This document shows positions 16,495 to 25,500 of a stretch of DNA of 64,000 nt, piece by piece. The position numbers and the translations under genes are program-made. Positions within the stretch are counted from its first letter, which is position 1. Each line of letters begins with the position of its first letter. Under the pieces are notes generated by a model. The model ran no database searches. It was not told the DNA's origin and saw only the letters and a list, made by a program, of their open reading frames with translations. Origin of the DNA: Halobacteriovoraceae bacterium (GTDB lineage: Bacteria > Bdellovibrionota > Bacteriovoracia > Bacteriovoracales > Bacteriovoracaceae); assembly GCA_020635135.1 (NCBI GenBank), contig JACKAJ010000018.1, positions 1 to 64,000 on the forward strand. The letters are read 5' to 3'.

Positions 16495-17298
16495 ATGTAT
16501 CAAAACGGACAAGTCGATAATAAAAAAGCTATTTTTTATGGAATAGTTGTTAGTCTATTTCTTTTTGTTTTTATTATCCTGTTTAGTTCCTGGACTGTGG
16601 TCGATGCTGGATATCGAGGCGTTAAAATTCGCTTAGGGGAAGTTCAAGAAGTTCTCGACGAAGGACTCCATTTTATTCCACCACTCATAACTAAAGTCGT
16701 GAAGATTCCTGTACGAGAAGCCAAATTTCAAAACAAAGTGAGCGCATATAGTAAAGATGCTCAGATTGTGGAGGCGACCTTTGCAATTAATATTTATCCA
16801 CAAAAATCAGACATCGCTCTTCTTTATCAAGATGTTGGCCCAGATTTTATTGAAAAGCTCTCTCCTCAAATTATTGAAGCAACTATCAAAGAAGTTTTTG
16901 GTCAGTATAAGGCTGTCGATCTCATTATTAATCGCCAAGAAGCTGCCCAGAGGATAAGAGAAGTTTTAACCCCAAGACTTAAAGAAAAACGACTCAATCT
17001 GACAAACTTTGACGTAGTTAATTTGGATTTTGATGATGCCTTTGAAAAAGCAGTTAAGGAAAAAGTTATTGCTGTTGAGTTATCAAAGCGTTCAGAAAAC
17101 TTGCTTGAAAAAGCCAAAAACGATAAAGCGATTCGTATCACTGAGGCCCAGGCTGAAGCCGAGGCCATGCGGATCAAGGCCAATGCGCTCAAGTCCAATA
17201 AAAACCTAACGCAGTATGAAGCTATCCTCAAATGGGACGGGAAATTGCCAACTTATATGATGGGGAACTCTGTTCCTTTCATCAATTTTAGCAACTAA
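16495..17298 (+). CDS. SPFH/Band 7 (prohibitin-like) membrane protein
   Basis: The ATG at 16495 follows GAGGAG with a normal gap; an upstream in-frame TTG is not needed. The 267-residue product has an N-terminal transmembrane helix (about residues 12-34), then the SPFH domain (VDAGYRGVKIRLGEVQEVLDEGLHF... is typical of prohibitins) and a C-terminal Ala/Glu-rich coiled coil (TEAQAEAEAMRIKANAL). Prohibitin-type proteins form large ring or microdomain assemblies in the inner membrane and modulate proteases such as FtsH. No partner NfeD-type gene is next to it. It stands alone between exported proteins. Confidence 0.93.
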   Translation: MYQNGQVDNKKAIFYGIVVSLFLFVFIILFSSWTVVDAGYRGVKIRLGEVQEVLDEGLHFIPPLITKVVKIPVREAKFQNKVSAYSKDAQIVEATFAINIYPQKSDIALLYQDVGPDFIEKLSPQIIEATIKEVFGQYKAVDLIINRQEAAQRIREVLTPRLKEKRLNLTNFDVVNLDFDDAFEKAVKEKVIAVELSKRSENLLEKAKNDKAIRITEAQAEAEAMRIKANALKSNKNLTQYEAILKWDGKLPTYMMGNSVPFINFSN

Positions 17299-17368
17299 AC
17301 GCTTGTAATTCCTACATTCGTTAAATTTTCTATTGATAAAGGTTAAGATTTTATTATATAGCCTTTTC

Positions 17369-18211
17369 ATGAAAACTTTAACTTTAGCTCTCGCTTTCCT
17401 TTGTTTTTCTGTTTTTGCTCAAGTTGAGGATAAAGATATTCAACTTCCTCTTCAAAAATTTACAGTCACTGCCACAATTCCCAGGGCTCATAAGTTGGAT
17501 TTTGATAATACCAATAACTATGTCACAGAGGTTTCTCTCCAACGAAAAGGTAGTTTATACAGCGAAAGTAAACTTCTAAGAGGGCAAACTAATGTAAAAG
17601 TAGGAAGTCTTAATCAGTTGATTTTTGATGAATCATTTTATTTTCCTCAAAAACTTTTAAAAGACTATCAACTTGTTTTAAGAGTATACGAGTCCGATCC
17701 TGCTATTTTTTATTATCCAGATATTGGGGATTTAAATAAAGATGAATATATTGTTTACGGAACAGCTATTGATCTCGACAAAATTCAAGATAGTTATATC
17801 TTTGATTCTGAGCTCGATGAATTCATAAGTTACAATGAAGACATCAAAATTGTAGTTAATTCAAAAGTTAATACTGATAGTAATGCCACTGTTATTCGCA
17901 ATATAAGAAAACAACATGACAACGTTAAAGGCATTCAATTCTTTTGTTCACAACTTCGTTTTCATAAATTACTTTACTCTGAAGCAGATCTTTACGAACA
18001 AGACATTCTTGGCTCTACACGAGGACTGATTATGCCAGAAACGAGAGAAAGAAAATTATTTGGCAACGTTCGTCTTTCAACATATGTATATCGATACTTG
18101 ATAAACTTAGCAGATGTTATTGGAATAGATAATCCTGACTTTCAAACAAATATTTATTCTAAGCCGTTTTTCAAAAAAAATTTCTTTTGTTCCTTTTATC
18201 GCAATTTCTAA
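17369..18211 (+). CDS. Exported protein of unknown function
   Basis: The ATG at 17369 is chosen because it begins a standard signal peptide (MKTLTLALAFLCFSVFAQ); an in-frame TTG at 17333 would add 12 residues. No clear ribosome site precedes it. The mature 260 residues are Asp/Tyr/Phe-rich and strand-like (FTVTATIPRAHKL, EVSLQRKGSLYSESKL, YQLVLRVYESDP), suggesting a beta domain, but no known family is recognised. The C-terminus ends abruptly in Phe/Lys-rich sequence and overlaps the convergent membrane protein gene by four bases. Confidence 0.65.
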   Translation: MKTLTLALAFLCFSVFAQVEDKDIQLPLQKFTVTATIPRAHKLDFDNTNNYVTEVSLQRKGSLYSESKLLRGQTNVKVGSLNQLIFDESFYFPQKLLKDYQLVLRVYESDPAIFYYPDIGDLNKDEYIVYGTAIDLDKIQDSYIFDSELDEFISYNEDIKIVVNSKVNTDSNATVIRNIRKQHDNVKGIQFFCSQLRFHKLLYSEADLYEQDILGSTRGLIMPETRERKLFGNVRLSTYVYRYLINLADVIGIDNPDFQTNIYSKPFFKKNFFCSFYRNF

Positions 18212-19503
18212 TTGAATAGATTGTTTCGGAAAAAGACGTTGCAATTCGCTTTGAATTTTCGCAATTTCGCCATCATGTTATTGTTTTTCTCTTGGAGTTT
18301 AAGATAAAACAAACGAGCGTGACCGAGTCCACCGGTCGCACCTAAGGCATAGAAGAGATAATTATCAATATTTAACCCTACGGCCCTAAAAGCAGCGGCT
18401 GCCGCCCAAGTCATAGAGCCTCCAACCACGATAGCATCTGATTTTAATTTTAAAATATTTGCGATTCTCTGAAGTTTTGCTGCCCGAGCAGTATTCCCTA
18501 ACTTTAGGGCTTCAGCTGCTAACTTTTCTGCCTTTTCGATCGCGGGTCGATAAGTTTTAGCATTCGCTGTATCGAGGACTCCTTGAGACCAGACAGAGTC
18601 GATTGTTGTTTTAATGACATAATGAAGACTCTCAGCAAAAGTAGCATCAAATTCAATCATATTGACTGAAGCAAAATAATGCATTCCTCCTCGAAGAACT
18701 GCCAAGATGCCTGCTTCAACAACGGCCCACTTCAATGTTGCTGCTATAAAATTTGATTTTTTAAAAGCTATTTCTTTTAAACCCAACCTGGAGAGAAAGG
18801 GCATTTTTTTCAGCAAAAAAGAATGAAGTTTGACTTGCATGATGTTGGTATCAAGACTTTTCAAAAAGGGTTGATTAAACCACATTAAAGTTCCGCTCAT
18901 GCTCCCAACTAATATCCCTAGCATTGAAGCGGGAAGTGGGTCCATTCCTCCTGCCATAAAACTTGAAGCTACAACAGTTGCATTCACTGAAGTTCTCACG
19001 AGTGTTAAAGACCAGCGACGATTTTTTGGAAGCCAGTCCACGAGCCAATTAGCAAAACGCTTCATGATTCGAGGTTCATGAACGTCATGAACTGAGCTTG
19101 GCTCTCGAGAACCATTTTCTATAAAGCTCAGGTATTCTTCACCTAATTCAGAATGTTCAAAATTTACGTTCGAAAAATATTTTTTTTCGAGCTCTAAGAG
19201 ATAAGGTTTAATTTCGTTTTTAGGATATCCTCTTTTTTTAAGAGCAGCTTCATTGAAAAAAGTATTGGTAGCAAAAACAGGAATATTGCCGTAAGACTCA
19301 ATTTCTTTAGCAAACTCTTGCATCGCATGTTCAAGATTTTCTTTTTTATCTGAATAAACGGTTGTAATTTTATAAGTAACACCTTCATGAAAACTATCAC
19401 TCGCCTCGTATTCCACTGTATCCAGAACGTCGTAAAGTTTACCTTCATCTTGAGAAAAAACTGAAGATGATAAAAAAAGAGATAATAAAAGCCATAACTT
19501 CAT
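18208..19503 (-). CDS. Exported membrane protein of unknown function
   Basis: The start at 19503 gives a signal peptide (MKLWLLLSLFLSSSVFSQ); an in-frame TTG at 19521 gives a poorer one. The 431-residue product has a charged N-terminal domain (about residues 20-150), then several hydrophobic stretches (about 165-220, 255-285 and 365-400) rich in Ala and Gly, and a Lys/Asn-rich tail. The hydrophobic segments suggest integration in the inner membrane with the N-terminal domain in the periplasm. No catalytic motif or family is recognised. Its 3' end overlaps the neighbouring convergent gene by four bases. Confidence 0.7.
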   Translation of the reverse strand: MKLWLLLSLFLSSSVFSQDEGKLYDVLDTVEYEASDSFHEGVTYKITTVYSDKKENLEHAMQEFAKEIESYGNIPVFATNTFFNEAALKKRGYPKNEIKPYLLELEKKYFSNVNFEHSELGEEYLSFIENGSREPSSVHDVHEPRIMKRFANWLVDWLPKNRRWSLTLVRTSVNATVVASSFMAGGMDPLPASMLGILVGSMSGTLMWFNQPFLKSLDTNIMQVKLHSFLLKKMPFLSRLGLKEIAFKKSNFIAATLKWAVVEAGILAVLRGGMHYFASVNMIEFDATFAESLHYVIKTTIDSVWSQGVLDTANAKTYRPAIEKAEKLAAEALKLGNTARAAKLQRIANILKLKSDAIVVGGSMTWAAAAAFRAVGLNIDNYLFYALGATGGLGHARLFYLKLQEKNNNMMAKLRKFKANCNVFFRNNLFN

Positions 19504-19585
19504 AATGAGCTCATTTTTCAATAGGTTATAATGTCATTATCGGAAAAGTGACTTAAGAATTTAGAATTAGAAATTCTACATTTGT

Positions 19586-22500
19586 TTATTGGCAACCATT
19601 ATTCTCAACTTTAATACTATCGAGCCCCATATCTGAATGCCATACAGTTCCAGATGATGGCATAACAGCTCTAAATCGCAGTTTTATATTTCCTGAGTTA
19701 TAGCCTAGATTACACAAGTCAATCGTTTGAGCATTCCAAACATCAACCCCATTTCTTCCAACGTCTGCGCCAAGATGCGACCAGGCAGGAGTGTCCCAGG
19801 TTGATCCACCGTCTGTTGAAACTTCCAGATAGAGATCTCCCATATTATCACCACGTTTATTCCAGTAAAAAGTCATCGACAGGTTAAATGAACCAGCATC
19901 CAATGTATTACTTTCAAGTATAAACTCATCTCCTGATTTAGCAGGGCTGGATGCTTCTGTATAAACGTAACTACCACTACCACCTTGAGCTAAAGTCGGA
20001 CCTACTCCACTACTAGGAGTATCACCTGAGTTCAGTGACCAATCTCGGTCATCACCAGAAACATTATTCCAATTAGCAAAGCTCTCAAAATCATCTTCTT
20101 GAATTAAGCTCGTATCCTTCACAAAAGTTTTAATAGCACGTCCAGTCGGCCCCCCTGATCCTGAAACATGATCAGCAATAATTTGAACATTCCCATCGGG
20201 GACTGCGCTCAAATCAAATGTATAGTTCCATGCTCCCGAATTACATAGTGTTGTGCCTGATACTCCACCTGAAAAAGTAATGTTTTGAGCATTATCACTG
20301 CAAGTCCCACTCACAGAAAAAGCATTGTAGTTGGCAAGAGTTATGATTTCTGAAACATCCGGAGTTGTAATAGCAATTGTAGCAGGAACTCCAGGATTAC
20401 AACCATCAGCAGTGACTTTTACTTCATCAATAGCAATATCTGAATTCCATATTGTTCCTGAACTCGGCATCGTAGCTCGAAAACGAAATTTTACATTTCC
20501 TGAATTATAACCTTGATCACAAACATCCACATTCGCGAGATTCCATCTATCTGTACCATTAGTCGCTATATCAGAACCTGTATGTGACCAAACAGCAGGA
20601 TCCCAAGAACTTCCTCCATCCGTAGAAGCCTCTAAATACAGATCTCCCATGCTCGTTCCTCGTTTATTCCAATAAAACTGAATTCTTAAATTAAAAGCCC
20701 CTGCATCTAAGTCACTACTTTCTATGATAAATTCATCATTGGCTCCAACAGGATTTGAAGCCTCTGTGTATAAATAATTTCCACCCGAATCTTGAGAAGA
20801 GGTCGGTCCGACTCCTGAGCTTGGAGTGTCTCCCGAGTTTAGGCTCCAATCGCGATCATCGTAATTAGCATTAGCCCAGTTTCCAAGAGTATCAAATGAA
20901 TCAAACTGTAAATAAGAGGTATCTTTACTAAACTCTTTCGTAGCAATTCCATTAGCACCACCTGATGCCGAGCTATGAGTGACAATTAAATTAACAAGCC
21001 CGTCTCCTGCACTGCTCAAATCAAGAGATGTCGACCAAGTTCCGGCAGAGCAGCTTGTACTTCCCGAACCATCACCCGAAATAATAATATTTTGGCCATT
21101 ATCACTACATGTTCCTCCAATCGTAAAACTTGATTCATTAAAGAGAGTAATTAAGGTATCAGTGCTCGGAGAATCAAAGGTAATTGTAGCAGGTGGATTC
21201 GCCTCGCAACCACCCGAGTTAACAACAAGGTCATCAATCGCAATATCCGAATTCCAAATTGTTCCAGTTGAAGGCATCACTGCTCTAAATCTCAACACGA
21301 CATTCGAAGAAGTATAACCTAAGTTACAAAGATCAACATATTGGCTTCTCCAGGCATCTGTTCCTCCAGTCGCAATATCCGATCCCAAATGTGACCATAC
21401 TTCAGTCCAAGTACTTCCTCCATTATTTGAAGCTTCAAGAATCAGATCTCCCATGTTATCTCCTCGCTTATTCCATTTGAAGGAAAAAGCAAGATCATTG
21501 GTTGACCCATCTAAAATATTACTTTCCAAGTGAAATTCATCATTGGCTGCCACTGGACTCGAAGCCTCTGTATAGGCATAACTGCCAGAAGTTGGTCCAA
21601 CGTCTGTACTGGGCGTATCGCCTGTATTCAAGCTCCAGTCATCATCATCACCTCCAACATTTGACCAATTTCCAAATGAAGAGTTGAGATCATCAATTTG
21701 GTTGAAAGCTCCTTGCACTTGATAAGTTAAATTCGCTGTTGAACATAAACTTCTTTGCCCCCCTGTAGCGAGACGATCGGCATAAAAAGTATAGGTGCCC
21801 TCTGGGAGAACAGAAGTTGTAATATCGACTGAAGATCCTGTTGAAGTAAATGACCCTACAACTGAAGGTGCCGTACAAGAGCTGTTTTTATATAAGGCAA
21901 CAACATCACCAGCCGCAACACCATAGACAGTAATAGTAGGAGTTGTGTCTTCATTTGGAGAAGACACTGGATCAAGTAGGACCAATGTTGTTGGAGCTGG
22001 TAGCGTAATGTTGAATCCATTGGATGTAACATTTGTTAAACCACTCGAAGTCGCTCTCAAGGTATAACCAGAACCCGCTAGGTTGATAGATAAATCATTA
22101 AAAGTAACAATTCCATTTACAGCACTAGCACTATAACTTCCAGAAAGTGAAGCTGAACCTGATGAGGGATCATTTTGAATATTCAAGACAATATTAGCAG
22201 TTGAATTTGTAATGACATTATTAAAATCATCCGAAACAGCCACTTGAAAAGTCCCGATATTTGCACCTTCCAAGGCACTTGTTGGTTGTGATAAAAAGAT
22301 CAATTTACTTGCATTAGCAAAAATATTAAAGCTATTTGAAATATCACCAGTTAATCCTGTTGCACTCGCTGAAAATGTATAACCACTTGTAGCGAAATTT
22401 AAAGAAATATCACTAAAAGTAGCAACTCCATTTAAAGCCGAAACATTAAGTGTTCCCGAAAGTGTTGCTGACCCACTGGAGGGATCATTTTGTAAAGCAA

Positions 22501-25500
22501 TTGTGATGAGATCATTATCATTTGTTTTGTTTCCATAGCTATCAATGATTTCAACAGTAAAACTATCAAAAGCAACATTGGCGAGAGCACCGCTCGGCTG
22601 AGCCGCAAAAGAAAGTGCCGCCTTTATACCTGCTGAAATATTAAATGAACTTGAAGTCGCCCCATTAAGACCGGTACTATTGGCAACGATTGTATAGCCT
22701 GAAAAGGCTTTATCGATAGATATATTATTAAATACAGCGACACCATTAACAGCTACTTTTGAAAGAGTTCCAGATAAAGTTGCTGCTCCACTTGAAGGAT
22801 CACTTTGGAGACTTAAGGTAATTAAATTCGTAGCTGTATTAACTAGACTTCCATTGTAATCTCGCACCTCTACTTCAATACTAGGAGCAATATTCACTCC
22901 TGCAGTTGAATGAGAAGGATTCACAGTAAATGCCAACTGATAGGGTACCGATTGGGCTGTGATACTTTCACTATCAGATTGTCCAAAATAATTTGCTCCA
23001 ATGCTGGCAGTCCCAGCATTCGTCGCTGTTAATTGCCCTGCTTGTGTTAAGCTAAAATGCCCACTTGGAGTTTGGCTCCAAGTAACATAATTAGTAACAT
23101 CCACTACACTCGCATCAGAAAATGTTGCATTAACTGTTAGAAATTGGCTTGCACCAAGATCAAGAGTACTTTGTCCTGCAACTAAATCTATAGAAGCAAC
23201 GGTAGGGCAAGTTACTGTTACATTTGTAATATTACTCGTAGAGACTGAACCCGATCCATTCGTTAATACGCAAGTAATAGAGGGTGCGGCTGGTTGAGTC
23301 GAGATAGTTACATTATAACCTTGACCTGAAGCTATTTGAGTAGAAAAAACAAAAGAAGTTTCACCTGAATTAACTGTAATTGTTTCTGCTCCATTGAGAG
23401 ACAATTGCAAACTGTCAAAATTTAAATTGGCAACAGTTCCACCAATTGTAAAAAGTGAAGAACCTCCTCCTCCGCCGGCCATCCAATCGAGGACAGGAAG
23501 TGCATAAGAGACTCCACTCATAATTTCGTAACCAGTAGGAGCGGCCATCCAATCGTCAGTCATACTGCCAAAACTGAAAGTTGGATAAAAGGCAGTATTA
23601 GGAGCATCTGCAAGATTAACTCCTTGACCTAGTGAATTGTGAGAGGCGTCTTTATTTTCATTGAAATAAAAATTTGAAGTTGTATCAAATGATCCTCCAT
23701 TTAATTCATCAGAAATGAGAGGGCCAAAGAGAGAGATATTTTCACTACTTGAAACTTCACGAGTCACAACACCTGCTGCATAATTATTTTGTACAGAATT
23801 TACACTTGCAGTATTTACAAAACCAATAAGCCCGCCCGCTTTTGCAAAAGATTCAACATCTCCAGTGGCAAAAGAATTTGTAACAGTAGAGTTTAGAAGA
23901 TAACCGAGGAGTCCACCACAATTACTTCCTGTGCAGGCAACATTACCTGTAGCATAACTTCTATTGACACTTCCTCTCATCATACCCACTAAACCACCAG
24001 AGGAGTTTCTTATAGCATCACCACCAACATCTCCATTGGCATATGAATTTTCAATTGATCCCCCTCTGAAATATCCAATAAGTCCACCAACATAATCGGC
24101 GGTCCCTGAATTCACAGAAACATTTCCTGTGGCGTATAGTCTTTTAAAATTCGCGTTCCAACTATTTGAATACCCCAGTAAGCCTCCAATATAAGCACTC
24201 GGAGTAGGTTCTTGTACATTAATATCACCTGTAGCATAAGAATCTTCCATGATATCTCCCATGAAAAATCCCGCTAATCCACCTATGAATTGAGTGTACC
24301 CACTCACAGTCCCTGTAGCGTGACTAAAAAGAATAGTTGAATCATTTCCTGGCACGCGCCCAATAAGGCCTCCTACCAATTTTGCTTTCGCATTGATATT
24401 CATTGAAGATGATGAATTGTCGAGAGTAACAGGATAATCATCCTCTGACTGAGCGATAATACCGCCAACATAAGATCGGACACTGTCATATTTTTCATCA
24501 AGAACATCAATCGCCCCACTTGTCGTTAGGTAAGAGAGTGTCCCTGTTAGCAAGTATCCAATAATTCCCCCTACTCGATCACTTCCAGCATGAATATTTC
24601 CCGTATAACTACTACTCGAGATACTTGTTTCTGCGAGGGATTGCCCCACTAATCCACCGATGTATCCATCTGTCGCATCGACATCCACTGTTACGCTTCC
24701 ATTAACTGCACTATTTGAAATGGTTCCACCATTCATTTCACCAATTAGCCCTCCAACTTTTTCACCATGGGCAAGAACATCGCCAGTTTGGCTTACTTGT
24801 GAGAAGTTAAAATTGCCTTCTGCACTTTGGCCACAATATGCTCCTACATAATTTTGACCTTCAACTTCATTATTCAATATAAGATTGGTCGCATCATGCC
24901 CTCCATCACTCGAAACAATTTGCCCAATCACACCTCCGGTATAATTATTTCCAACAACGTTGACTTCGAAATCACTATTGTTAATGGTGATATCTGATGA
25001 ATTAGAAGCCTGTCCAATCAACCCTCCAGTATAAATAATCCCATTAACAGCTCCATTGACTAAACTGACTCCATCAATCGATCCGTTTCCTTTCCACTCC
25101 CCGACAACTCCACCCGTTGTGGAATACCCTGATACACTAAAATCTTCGAATGAAATATTTTTAAGAGTAGCATTTTCAAATACTTTAAAAAGACCAACTG
25201 AAACAGTATTTGGCTTACTTACAATATAATTTCTAACTGCAAAATTATTTCCATCTAATTCTCCAGAAAAAGTCGTCGAGTAGGGATTAAGAGACATTCC
25301 AATAAAATCAATATCATTACCAAGTATAAATTTTTTATCAGGATACAAGCGAATATTCGAAAATTGACCTCGATGACAAATTAAATAAGGAGTTGAGATT
25401 CCATCTCCGCCGGATTGAATGTTTCCGAAAAGCCCATTGATCGCTACACTTGTATCACATTCAGTCGTCGGCTTGTTTAAAGTTTTAGAAACAATTCCCG

